Both the position numbers and the translations under genes were made by a program. Positions 1 to 9,296 of a DNA stretch of 64,000 nucleotides are shown in pieces. A model generated the notes under the pieces. The model was given only the letters and a program-made list of their open reading frames with translations. It searched no databases and had not been told where the DNA came from. Source of the stretch: Cydia pomonella (lineage: Eukaryota; Arthropoda; Insecta; Lepidoptera; Tortricidae); the NCBI RefSeq assembly GCF_033807575.1, contig NC_084727.1, positions 1,054,001-1,118,000 of the forward strand. The letters are read 5' to 3'. The first letter of the stretch is position 1, and each line of letters starts with the position of its first letter.

Positions 1-153
1 ATAGGCTTTAGATGTAATTCTGTCAACGTGAGACGTCAGTTGGATCTCACTATCAATATACACTCCTAAGTCCCTGACCTCGTTAACTCTGTTAAGTATT
101 TGCGTACCTATTTTATACTTAAAATGTATAGGCTGATAGAGAAAATGTTTAGG
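1..153 (-). mobile_element. LINE reverse-transcriptase fragment, cut by left edge
   Basis: Read on the minus strand, this stretch translates without a stop into a piece typical of the C-terminal half of Jockey/CR1-type LINE ORF2: a segment reading NRVNEVRDLGVYIDSEI and then LTSHVDRITSKAY, the usual 'LGV-ID-L-F..H' block that follows the catalytic domain. It continues past position 1. It is a fragment; nothing else of the element is visible here. The clade assignment is an inference from general resemblance. Confidence 0.6.
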
Positions 154-782
154 TGTATAATTTGTTAAGGATTTGTGTGAATTGGTTGAAATACGACGAT
201 GTTTGCTACTCGTGCGAAGCCGGGGTGGGTCCCTAGTTTGCCTATAAATGCAAAAGTAGGTAACTGTTAGTCCGTTATTTCTTCCCGCTTAAACCGCTGA
301 ACCAATTTAGATGAAATTGGGTATAGCTTGAGGTCCGGAGAAGGACGTAGGGTTTTTCAATAGGGTTGTTTCCATCTACAAATCTTAGTATCCCAATAAA
401 TTCTATTGGATTATAAGAACATGTTAAACTACCTTTAGTGGACCTCTAATGAGCATATTTTTGTAAATATTGAATTTCAAATATCTTTTAACACACGTCA
501 TGTGACCGAAGTCGAAACGACATTGTAGATTCTGATGACGTCACAACTCACGGTTTGACACTGGGCTATAACCGCGAAAATCGAAGTTCGTCATTGCGGC
601 CATTTTTCTTTGTCATTCTCATTACGTCTTAGTAAGAGTAAAAGAGAAAGATCCCCACAATATGCGATTTTCGGTTTTCGCGGTAGGCCCCCGTTGTCTA
701 TCCTCAGTACAAAATTGAATACTCAAGCCGTAGCCATTTTGGTGGTAGGCAATTTATTGAAGTTTCGATATCTGCACTAAAA
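154..782. other. Non-coding, AT-rich intergenic DNA
   Basis: No ORF or splice-supported exon is convincing here. The end of the stretch (from about 640) resembles other dispersed lepidopteran repeat sequence in the window, for example the CGATTTTCG / TTTCGCGGTAG wording that recurs near 22030. Confidence 0.5.
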
Positions 783-2115
783 AGCGGCCAAGTGCGAGTC
801 GGACTCGCGCATGAAGGGTTCCGTACCATTTAAGACGTATTAAAAAAAAATCTACTTGCTAGATCTTGTTCAACATTTTACCACTTTGGACACACATTTT
901 ACCAATTTGGAACTGTCTCTCGCGCAAATTATTCAGTTTAGAAAAAAATGATGTTAGGAACCTAAATATCATTTTTGAAGACCTATCCATAGATACCCCA
1001 CACGTATGGGTTTGATGAAAAATTTTTTTTTTTAATTTATTGACGTATTAAAAAAAAACTATTCACTAGATCTCGTTCAAACCAATTTTCGGTGGAAGTT
1101 TGCATGGTAATGTATATCATATATTTTTTTTAGATTTTTCATTCTGTTATTTTAGAAGTTACAGGGGGGGGGGACACACATTTTTTCACTTTGGAAGTGT
1201 CTCTCGCGCAAACTATTCAGTTTAGAAAAAAATGATATTAGAAACCTAAATATCATTTTTGAAGACCTATCCATAGATACCCCACACGTATGGGTTTGAT
1301 GAAAAAAATTTTTTTTTTTAAATTTTATGACGTATTAAAAAAAAACTACTTACTAGATCTCGTTCGAACCAATTTTCGGTGGAAGTTTGCATGGCAATGT
1401 ATATCATATATTTTTTTTAGATTTTTCATTCTGTTATTTTAGAAGTTACTGGGGGGGGGACACACATTTTTTCACTTTGGAAGTGTCTCTCGCGCAAACT
1501 ATTCAGTTTAGAAAAAAATGATATTAGAAACCTAAATATCATTTTTGAAGACCTATCCATAGATACCCCACACGTATGGGTTTGATGAAAAAAAATTTTT
1601 TTTTTAAATTTTTATGACGTATTAAAAAAAAACTACTTACTAGATCTCGTTCGAACCAATTTTCGGTGAAAGTTTGCATGGCAATGTATATCATATATTT
1701 TTTTTAGATTTTTCATTCTGTTATTTTAGAAGTTACGGGGGGGGGGGGACACACTTTTTACCACTTTGGAAGTGTCTCTCGCGCAAACTTTTCAGTTTAG
1801 AAAAAAATGATATTAGAAACCTCAATATCATTTTTAAAGACCTATCCATAGATACCCCACACGTATGAGTTTGATGAAAAAAGATTTTTTGAGTTTCAGT
1901 TCTAAGTATGGGGAACCCCCAAAATTTATTGTTTTTTTTCTATTTTTGTGTGAACATCATAATGCGGTTCATAGAATACATCTACTTACCAAGTTTGAAC
2001 AGTATAGCTTTTATAGTTTCGGAAAAAAGTGGCTGTGACAGAATCGGACAGACAGACGGACATGACGAATCTATAAGGGTTCCGTTTTTTGCCATTTGGC
2101 TACGGAACCCTAAAA
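783..2115 (+). mobile_element. Dispersed lepidopteran element with internal tandem repeat
   Basis: The left end carries GGCCAAGTGCGAGTCGGACT and the right end CAGACAGACGGACATGACG followed by CATTTGGCTACGGAACCC. The same two ends recur singly or together elsewhere in the window (19738-20165, 31600-31680, 32465-32532 inverted, 47277-47329), so this is an interspersed family. It has no coding capacity. The family is common in moth genomes; I do not assign it to a superfamily. Confidence 0.65.
839..1879 (+). repeat. Tandem repeat, ~286-bp unit, about 3.7 copies
   Basis: Units start near 839 (lacking the middle), 1047, 1331 and 1620 at the recurring ATTAAAAAAAAA-CTA-TAGATCT signature. Each full unit contains a run of 7 to 11 G after AGAAGTTAC, then CACTTTGGAAGTGTCTCTCGC and CATAGATACCCCACACGTATG. 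Copies are highly similar. The ORF-like stretches inside are non-coding shadows. Confidence 0.8.
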
Positions 2116-3600
2116 ATGAACATCATATTTCTATGATTGTCATATTTGCTAATGGATAATGAATACTTTATGATATATTTATTATACTCAATTATTACAG
2201 AAACCATATTTTATTAGTTGATTAAAAACCCACACGCACGCACACACCACGCTTGCCCACCACCTAAATGGCTACGGCTTGAGTATCAAATTTTCTACGA
2301 ACAGACAACGGAGGGCGTTGGTGTTACGTGTGTATGTACCTATATACTTACTTTACTCTTTGGTATGTATATGGAAGGTGGAGGTAAAGGAATACCATCT
2401 GCATAGGCAGAACTGTTGGAAAAGTGTCCAGCTGTCATCTATAAATAATAGTTCCAAATCTCTCCAGAGTAGTGCTAGAGAGCTAAGAACCTAGGCGTTA
2501 TTGACGGAGTGAGTGCGCTGTCTATGATTTGATTTTTTTCTTCAAATAGTCTAGGTATTGTAGCGCCACCTATTTAGGATCTGTTGACAGACACTATTTG
2601 GTACATGGAGATTGTATTCCTTGCCTCCACCTTCCATAGGTATGTGTCAAACCGTAAACTGTGACGTCATACAAAATTTAACATATATAAGCCGTTTTTA
2701 GGGTAAAAGTTAAATTTTAGGGCAACGTTTGGTTAATATAGAGCGTATTACAAGCATTTCAAAAAATTGGTAATAACCCTATTATCATCATCATGCCACG
2801 GCCACGCGGGCAGAAGGTACTCATATATAATTATGATCATGCTTATCACAAGATAATGATTAGATATATCGAGCTGTCAAAAAGTGCCGAGCTCTGCCCA
2901 GCGCACTTATAAGGCTGGCAAGGACCGCAAGGCTTAACATAGACATAATTATGTCAGATATCTAAGAGCCTATCGTAAACATTGAAGTATTGAAAAACAT
3001 TTGCTACTCCCTTTGGCTACTCTATCGCTTGAATGGGTAAGAGCGGTTAGAGAGGAAGATGTTTTTCAATTTTTAGATGTTGGCAGTAGGCTTTCAGATA
3101 CTTCGAATCGGTTAGACACGTGGTGTTGTTCAAAATTCTTTACAGTACATATGGAGCTACTTTCCCGCACTGGTGAGGGAATAAGCACTTTCTGTGCCTA
3201 TGCCGAAAATTTAAAGGGCCATATGTACTATAAAACGTTGTAGATACAATACACGTGTGCAAATAACCAATTCGCAACTCATGTCGATTTAAAACGCTCC
3301 CCTATTATGCAGCTACAACGAATATCCCCCGTGAATATGCTGCCTTACTTCATAAGAAGGTTCTTATATCTATTCCTATACTCACTGGCGATGACATCAA
3401 TTTAAATTTGAACTAAGAAGAAAAAACCAGAATTCCATTCGAACATTCCTCATTTGAATCACACCAGCACAACGTTTGGCTTCCGAGCACACGCTGTCAT
3501 GGCCATAGTATTCAAGTGAAATAGCCCGGATTTTTCAAAATTCTCAAGTACCATTTAAAAATAGCCAGTTAAATTAATAGTATACCTTATCCCAGTAAAA
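2116..3600. other. Intergenic region with a small foldback repeat, no gene
   Basis: An inverted repeat pairs about 2363-2395 with 2611-2645 (ATGGAAGGTGGAGG against its complement CCTCCACCTTCCAT). The stretch near 3150-3280 resembles repeat sequence near 39760-40030. ORFs here lack ATG starts or look like repeat sequence. Confidence 0.5.
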
Positions 3601-3916
3601 ATGGCTCTAGTTTTACGAAATGCCGCACTCCAGAAGCAAGTATCGCTGTTGAAATGTATCAAAACGCGAACAGTAGTTACATCGGCGAATAAAAATAACA
3701 ACCAGGCGCCATTATGTAAGTACACTTATCCCCCTTGTAACCTAGATCATGTAGCAATCGTAATTTTCATTAAAAACATACATAGCATCTTTAGATCTAG
3801 GAACTCTAACGCTCGAGAAGAATCACGCCATAAGCGCTCATGTTTTTAGACGACGCCAGACTAACGAAGAAGGAATTATCGATATGGAAAATTGGGGAAA
3901 ACATGTAGTCAAATAG
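3601..3916 (+). CDS. Small two-exon protein with mitochondrial-type presequence (unidentified)
   Basis: I infer join(3601..3715, 3795..3916), 78 aa. Exon 1 begins with a good ATG and ends at a strong donor (GTAAGT) leaving 1 nt. The 79-nt intron ends at ATCTTTAG, and exon 2 completes the codon and stays open to TAG at 3914. The first ~37 residues have several Arg/Lys, hydrophobic and hydroxylated residues and no Asp/Glu (MALVLRNAALQKQVSLLK...), as in a mitochondrial targeting peptide. The C-terminal half is polar and has no membrane segment; it ends IDMENWGKHVVK. I do not recognise the family. Reading through the intron would give an 82-aa ORF ending at 3849, but the splice sites and the sensible continuation favour two exons. 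No canonical AATAAA lies close downstream. Existence as a gene is likely; mitochondrial location is inferred. Confidence 0.55.
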
Positions 3917-4250
3917 GTTTTAAGTAGCTTAATTGCATCTTAGCTTAATAAGTAGGTAGTTTAGATTTTTAGAAACTAGTATGAAAGTGCTACAGCACAG
4001 TTTAACGTAAAAGTAAATTGGCAATTATATCAGATAGTCTAGTTTAAAGGTAAGTACCTAAATGTAGTCTTGTGTGATTTGTACTTTATCTAATATACAA
4101 ATGTTCTTTATTATAGACTACTATTCTTTTTCGTGTCCAATATTCATTAGGCTCCTATCCTCTACTACCCTTTTTAAAAAGCGAACGTTCGACATTTTTT
4201 CCGTTTTGACGTTGTCAACCTGACGTTTGTCTTCCGACCGCGCCGCTGGT
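3917..4250. other. Intergenic spacer, probable 3' and 5' UTR sequence
   Basis: AT-rich, no ORF, no recognisable repeat. It should hold the 3' UTR of the small gene upstream and the promoter of the CGP-repeat gene downstream. Confidence 0.4.
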
Positions 4251-4935
4251 ATGTTATTTCGGAGAACGGTGGCCGCCGAAGGACTTCCACGCTATATACG
4301 TCGTGCGTTCTTCTCAAATAGCATGCCAGCCGGCTTTGACAGACGAGTATATAGCATGGATGTCCTTTGCAGTGGCAACTCGGGCGGCGGACGTAGCGGC
4401 CTTGCCCCGCGGGGTGACGTGGCCCTCTGTGTGGGTACGGTGCTATGCTGAGAAGAAGGATGGCAAAGATGGCAAAGATTGCCCTTGCCCGACGTGCGGC
4501 TGCCCTTGCCCTTGCGGTCCATGCGGTCCATGCGGGCCTTGCGGACCTTGCGGACCGTGCGGGCCTTGCCCCTGCGGACCTTGTGGTCCTTGCGGACCCT
4601 GCGGACCTTGTGGACCATGCGGACCCTGCGGACCATGCGGACCTTGTGGACCTTGTGGGCCGTGCCGATGCCCATGCCCCTGTCCTTGTGGACCTTGCGG
4701 ACCCTGCGGGCCTTGCGGACCTTGCGGGCCGTGTGGACCTTGCGGACCATGCGGTCCTTGCGGACCATGCTGCCCCTGCCCTTGTCCCTGCCCCTGCCCC
4801 CCTAAGAAAAAATGCCAAGCTGCTGATGAAGCACTTGTGGGGGGGAAGACTCAGCCTCAGAAGGAATCGAAGGTTCAGGCGCAGTGCCGCGCGGACCACG
4901 CCGCGGCGCAAGCTTGCGGAATCAAGATCGATTAG
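4251..4935 (+). CDS. CGP-repeat cysteine-rich protein, Mst(3)CGP-like
   Basis: The protein is dominated by about 108 residues of CGPCGPCGP / CPCPCP repeats (about 4530-4803), followed by a polar 43-residue tail ending IKID. Such Cys-Gly-Pro repeats are the hallmark of Drosophila Mst84D/Mst87F sperm-tail outer-fibre proteins and resemble mammalian sperm mitochondrial Cys-rich protein. Two start models exist. The simple one uses ATG 4360 (191 aa). The preferred one is join(4251..4302, 4373..4935), 204 aa, with a 70-nt intron (GTGCGT ... CCTTTGCAG). It gives an Arg-rich presequence-like N terminus (MLFRRTVAAEGLPRYIR) and a mitochondrial R-3 type cleavage motif, RCY|A, at residues 40-43. Frame and length fit both. 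AATAAA follows at 4987. It lacks the GYYYYPYGTWFCGPYH core of the genes downstream. The product class is well supported; start and location are inferred. Confidence 0.65.
4530..4803 (+). repeat. 9-bp coding minisatellite (TGCGGNCCN)n
   Basis: About 30 tandem 9-bp units, mostly TGCGGACCT/TGCGGACCA/TGCGGGCCT, encode the CGP repeat. Third-position differences scatter through the tract, so it is not a freshly slipped array. All frames stay open, which explains the long ORFs on both strands here. Confidence 0.85.
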
Positions 4936-4986
4936 GAATTGAATTTATTTACTTGCTCTTTTATACATGATTTTTTGTGGGCTATG

Positions 4987-4992
4987 AATAAA
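4987..4992 (+). promoter_or_regulatory. Polyadenylation signal AATAAA
   Basis: Canonical hexamer 52 nt after the stop codon of the CGP-repeat gene. Confidence 0.65.
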
Positions 4993-5210
4993 TTTTTTGT
5001 TTGATTTATATTCATTTTATTTACTTTTATAAACTTCCTCACAGTAGTTATTCATCAAAATGTCTGTCCAAATATTAGGTTTTTTTCGATGCTAAATGTA
5101 ATAGTTACACCAAGCTAAGTTGGCAGCTGATTTGGTAGCCCAGACAGTGCAAGTGTTGGCCTGTCTTGTAGATAGTAGGTACAAATATCAGACACACCGA
5201 CACTTGTCGT

Positions 5211-5366
5211 TTAACCTTTTCGCCGCCACGGCAATGAAGTGTCATCAACGCCACGTCAAAAATTGCACGTATACAAACCTGACCAACACCACGACTTGAT
5301 ATGAAGTCATGGCGTGTGGGGCACGAAATGTACTTACTTGAAAGTCAATGGCGGCGAAAAGGTTAA
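5211..5366. mobile_element. TTAA-bounded MITE (piggyBac-type ends)
   Basis: 156 bp with terminal inverted repeats TTAACCTTTTCGCCGCCA and TGGCGGCGAAAAGGTTAA. TTAA at both ends is the piggyBac target-site signature. No coding capacity. Confidence 0.7.
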
Positions 5367-5659
5367 CACGTTCTGTCCGTGCCCCGTATATGGGTCACGC
5401 CGGCAAGCAATTAGTCGTAAGGTTAACAATTCAGATTGGGACAGTGAATGTGTTAATTAATTGTAACAAGTGCCTATCTACAGGCAGTTTGGATGTCAAG
5501 AGTACAGTGGTAGTGTAGATTCTGCAGTAGTAGAGCCCACGGGCGCCAAGACAGTGTTATGACGTACGCTGTCAACCTTAATGTGTCAAGTGGGGTTTGT
5601 ATTGGCTCGATTGTGTCCACATTCTTGGTGAAGCATGTTAACCTTTTGAACCCCATCTG

Positions 5660-5787
5660 TTAACCCTTTATCAGGCTGACAGTTCAAAAATGAAAATCGA
5701 ATGTCAGTCTTACTCATCGAAAATAGAACACAAGTTTGAAGTGCCGTATGTGGGAAATATATCTCCCTTAGCCTGGTAAAGGGTTAA
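5660..5787. mobile_element. TTAA-bounded MITE, copy 1
   Basis: 128 bp, ends TTAACCCTTTATCAGGCT and GCCTGGTAAAGGGTTAA. An inverted second copy lies at 15415-15542. Probably non-autonomous piggyBac-like. Confidence 0.75.
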
Positions 5788-5908
5788 ACCGATGAACGTC
5801 ATGCACACGCCAATATCTCTGGCATAAGAGAGCAATTATAAACCGTACAGGAAACTATGGAGTGTGGAATTATTATTAATTATTATCTCCACCTTCCGTA
5901 CAGGAAAC

Positions 5909-6117
5909 GTTAACCTTTTGGACGCTTTCTCCCTCGCATCAAAATGTGGCATATACGCCAGCCAGCATCTCAACTAGTGAGAAAAGAATTAATACCTTAT
6001 CCGTCAACAGTAAAATTACTTTGACAGCGTCTGCCATGACCCCTTTAGTAGTCGTTGGCGTGGTAGGCACGACAGCACACGACCACTTTAGTGGCTCTTG
6101 GCGTTCAAAGGGTTAAA
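5909..6117. mobile_element. TTAA-bounded MITE, second family, copy 1
   Basis: Ends GTTAACCTTTTGGACGC and GCGTTCAAAGGGTTAA. Closely similar to 10816-11016 in the same orientation, including CTTTAGTGGCTCTTGG near the right end. Confidence 0.7.
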
Positions 6118-7328
6118 GGTTACTTTGACAACTTACACCATAGCAAGGTTTTTGGCCTTCAAATGGCATTTTAATATTTGAAGGTTGACAGCGTATGCCA
6201 TCATACCGATTTCGCACCGCTCAGCAGACTGACAGAACATGCAGTCGCATAGTGTCATATTTTGACAGATGGCAGACCCATGGTCGTTCTTGGCGTTTAA
6301 CACGTCAAGTCACCATTCAAAATGTTTTGATTTCCTTGCAAATTCAATGCAAATTACTTAAATCACGCGTCCATGCTCCACATATGGGTCACGAGGCACA
6401 CACTCGGATTAGTACAATATCTTTCTGAATACTTGTCTAACTGTTTAAACACTAGAATTAAATTTAAAAAACATAAATATCGGCCGATTAAAAAACATAA
6501 ATATCTACTAAGCCTAAATCTAATAAGGTTTGTTTATATTTAGACGTGTTCGTTGTATCTTAGTGACCCATATGTGAGGCACGGACTTGTGGACATAGAT
6601 CGTCGTGATCCATATATGGGTCACAGGACTATGAAGATGTTAAAGCATTAATGAGTTGACGTTATGATCTTATAAGTCCTACACTCTTAAATGAATTATT
6701 TTTACATTCATGGTTTACCTACTTTTTGAGAAACTTTTCATCTTATTCTTACTATAGCGTTATTGTTATACCTATTGTATACTGTCACTTTGAGTAAGTA
6801 TTAATAAATTCTTAACTTAGGCGTAATCAGCAAACATGTTGGGTTAAAGTAAACTTTTATTCCTGATAAGATTACACCGTGTAGGATACATTTTATTTTT
6901 GTGTCACAGTCTTGTTCATTGACTACGAAAGTCGAAGGGTTAAAGGCTCGAGCCACACCGCTTGCCTTGTATTGCCGGTCCGCTCGCACGCAGCATGCAG
7001 CCAGTTTGTCTCGTCAGAGCTGTAATGCGTGCGACACGCGTTACGCGCAGCGCGCACGTCACGCAAGCGGTGTGACAGGTCTTATGAGAATTCATATTTT
7101 ACAATGCAGCAGAACGTATACGTTTCCTTGCACTTCTACGCACACGCCCGGATGGTGTTAAACGATTCTATACACACAAAGTAAAACTAAAACTGGTTGT
7201 TTATATTATTTTACTACTGTAAACATATTGCAAATCGGCGCGGCGCGAACCGTTTTTCAGTGTATTTTGGAAAAATAATCAAGATCAAAAGAGTCCAATT
7301 TTTTGCAGCCACGGCTGATGCAAGAATA
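6118..7328. other. Intergenic region upstream of the first core-motif gene
   Basis: No supported gene. Near 6370 and 6560-6640 there are copies of a short CATATGGGTCAC motif, partly in inverted order (also near 5390), which look like MITE remnants. An acceptor-like TTTTTTGCAG lies near 7300, so a non-coding upstream exon of the next gene is possible. Confidence 0.35.
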
Positions 7329-8237
7329 ATGGATGGATGGAAGTCGTTCGAATTAGAGAGCCTGGTGAAGCCAGCGGCAAGCAGGCGCGGAAGTCTAAAG
7401 AGGTCTTCATCATGCCCGAGACTATCCAGCGCTTATATACCAACTCTACTAACAATTCTACGAGCCACAGACTTCCTTGCTGCGACCATGACAGTGTCCA
7501 AGCGTAGCTATTCATGCAAGCCACCGTGCTGCTCCTGCTGCCTCCCGCCACCTTGCAACACGCCGCCCCGCTGTCTACAATTCATGACGGGATATTACTA
7601 CTATCCATACGGCACTTGGTTCTGCGGGCCGTACCATGATGCTAAGTGCTGTCCGATCCCTGCAGGAGCTTGCTGCTGTGCTGCATGTCTTGCTGCTCAA
7701 GGCATGAATGTTGCTGCTCAGGGCTTAAATAATGCTATGAGTGCCACTGCGAAATATGCTATGAGTAGTTTGAGTTATTCCCAAGCTGCTACGACGTGGA
7801 GCAACCAGGCCGCGCAGATGGCTTATGCAGCTAGGAGTCATGCGGCCCATGCCGCTCAAGCTACCGCTGCGGCCCAAGCTGCCCCGGCCCAAGTTGAGGC
7901 TGCCCAAGCTACCCATGTGGCCCAAGCTTATGAGGCAGCCCAAGCTGATGCTGCCCAAGCTGCTGCCCAAGCTGAGCCTGCCCAAGCTGCTGCTCAAGCT
8001 GAGCCTGTCCAAGCTGCTTCTCAAGCTGCTGCTCAAGCTGAGCCTGCCCAAGCTGCTGCCCAAGCTGAAGCTGTTCAAGCTGAACCTACTCAAACCAACG
8101 AGAACGTGCAGAAAGCCGAATCTATACCTGTGACTCTAACCAGTGAAGCCAAACCAGCTAAGAAAGAGAAAAAGACGCCACCAGAATCTGATCCACCTGT
8201 AAAGCCTCCATTCACCCGGTTTTACCCGTTTCCTTGA
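7329..8237 (+). CDS. Cys-rich core-motif protein 1 with Ala/Gln repeat tail
   Basis: 302 aa from ATG 7329; the frame is open further upstream but without an ATG. The region around residues 25-33 (SSSCPRL) matches the SxSCxxL motif of the paralogues, which supports this start over ATG 7488. Residues 66-71 are Cys-rich, and residues 72-103 carry the family core: LPPPCNTPP, C-x-Q-x-M, GYYYYPYGTWFCGPYH. Unlike its paralogues it lacks the CPCPCGPC tract. It has a second Cys cluster (107-120) and then about 90 residues of Ala/Gln-rich repeats (163-255), many of them AAAQAEPAQ or similar, predicted helical. The C terminus is Lys-rich and then Pro-rich, ending FTRFYPFP. No signal peptide or membrane segment is seen. 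A structural role in sperm is inferred from composition and neighbours. Confidence 0.75.
   Translation: MDGWKSFELESLVKPAASRRGSLKRSSSCPRLSSAYIPTLLTILRATDFLAATMTVSKRSYSCKPPCCSCCLPPPCNTPPRCLQFMTGYYYYPYGTWFCGPYHDAKCCPIPAGACCCAACLAAQGMNVAAQGLNNAMSATAKYAMSSLSYSQAATTWSNQAAQMAYAARSHAAHAAQATAAAQAAPAQVEAAQATHVAQAYEAAQADAAQAAAQAEPAQAAAQAEPVQAASQAAAQAEPAQAAAQAEAVQAEPTQTNENVQKAESIPVTLTSEAKPAKKEKKTPPESDPPVKPPFTRFYPFP
7966..8090 (+). repeat. In-frame GCCCAAGCTG-type coding repeats
   Basis: Tandem imperfect copies of GCCCAAGCTGCTGCTCAAGC and GCTGAGCCT encode AQAAAQAEP units in the tail of the gene at 7329-8237. Unit number varies locally, as expected of replication slippage. Confidence 0.7.
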
Positions 8238-9274
8238 GACGGACACCAACAGATTATAGAGGGTATCATCATCTTTCGTCCCATTCGTCAAAATAAGTTA
8301 TTATGACTTCATTTTTTCTCAATCTCATCACATGAGTTTATATCTACGTAAAGTCAAAACGATAAGACGAATATTGGATAGGAAAGCGAAAGAAACAAGC
8401 GTCTATACCTACATTATATGTAACTACAGAATACCGAGTTTATAATAACTATTTCCGTTTTGTTAACGTAAAAATATAACAATTCGTCTTGGCTTGGCCA
8501 AATACCGTATTACACACTGCAGTTGAGTATTACATACTGCGACGGAAAATAACGATCGAACGGGACGAAAAACGATGATACCGACGTTAACGTTACGTTA
8601 CATCAGCTGGAAACTGCTTTGCTAAATAACTCGTTTCTTCGAAGTGATCTCAATTTGGCTTAATATTACCTATCCATCACAATACAAGGAGCAAGATGGA
8701 CAGTTAATATTACGCAATTAATTTATCTATGAACGCAATTAGCTGGCGCATCAGGAAGACTCAAAGAAAGAGGGAAATAGAGATGCGAAACAACGAAGGA
8801 GCCGCCCCAGGCCTAAACCTGGCTCCTACTTCCTTCCTCTCATGGAATCGAAGAAATGGTCACTTAAAGAAGGAAGGAAAAGTCTCGTCGACACGCCGTG
8901 TAGGTCCAGATAAATGGATGATGGATAAGTGGAAGTCTTCGCTTGTACCTCGATTGTCTGCGATTAAGAGGGTGATTTTTTAAATGTTTTATTCCGTTCG
9001 AAAAAATCCTTTGTACTTAGATGACGATTTAAAATCTTGGTGTGGACATATCAGAAATAACGTTTACGTTTTCTTTAGAATCGTCAACTACAAAAGCTTT
9101 AGTCGAGAAACTAGTATTTACATATTATTATTAGGCATTAAACTTTTTCTATGCAGCTGCAGTATTTTTAAACCCTATACCTACTTAATCTAAAAAAAAC
9201 TCATTCAAACCATGTGATAATGTCCTTTTCATTCGATTGTATTTTAAGTAGGTGTTAGGTTAGCTGTGTCTCAA
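8238..9274. other. Intergenic region between core-motif genes 1 and 2
   Basis: Apart from a weak 84-codon ORF (8729-8983) I see nothing supported. The last ~40 bases contain the block conserved upstream of genes 2-4. Confidence 0.4.
8729..8983 (+). CDS. Hypothetical basic 84-aa ORF
   Basis: ATG-initiated, Arg/Lys-rich, no recognised domain. The C-terminal part (MDKWKSSLVPRLSAIKR) vaguely recalls the N terminus of the gene at 7329 (MDGWKSFELE ... CPRLSSAY), so it may be a remnant of a duplicated family member. It may equally be a chance ORF. Confidence 0.2.
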   Translation: MNAISWRIRKTQRKREIEMRNNEGAAPGLNLAPTSFLSWNRRNGHLKKEGKVSSTRRVGPDKWMMDKWKSSLVPRLSAIKRVIF

Positions 9275-9296
9275 ATGGAACTCGTCCTTTCAGCAG
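9249..9296 (+). promoter_or_regulatory. Conserved leader/start block, copy 1
   Basis: AGGTGTTAGG, then GTCTCAAA and GAACTCGTCCTTTCAGC, nearly identical to blocks at 11503-11548 and 12883-12928. Here the start codon of the other copies reads GTG. Confidence 0.55.

Noticed and set aside
3001..3243. 80-codon ORF
   Set aside because: Starts at TTG without an ATG and overlaps sequence similar to a dispersed repeat near 39760.
4174..4942. Arg/Ala-rich ORFs on both strands over the CGP gene
   Set aside because: Shadows of the 9-bp GC-rich coding repeat; only the CGP frame has the conserved Cys/Gly/Pro pattern.
6901..7161. 86-codon ORF upstream of the first core-motif gene
   Set aside because: No ATG at its start, no family resemblance; its Cys and Arg content looks like chance GC-rich reading.
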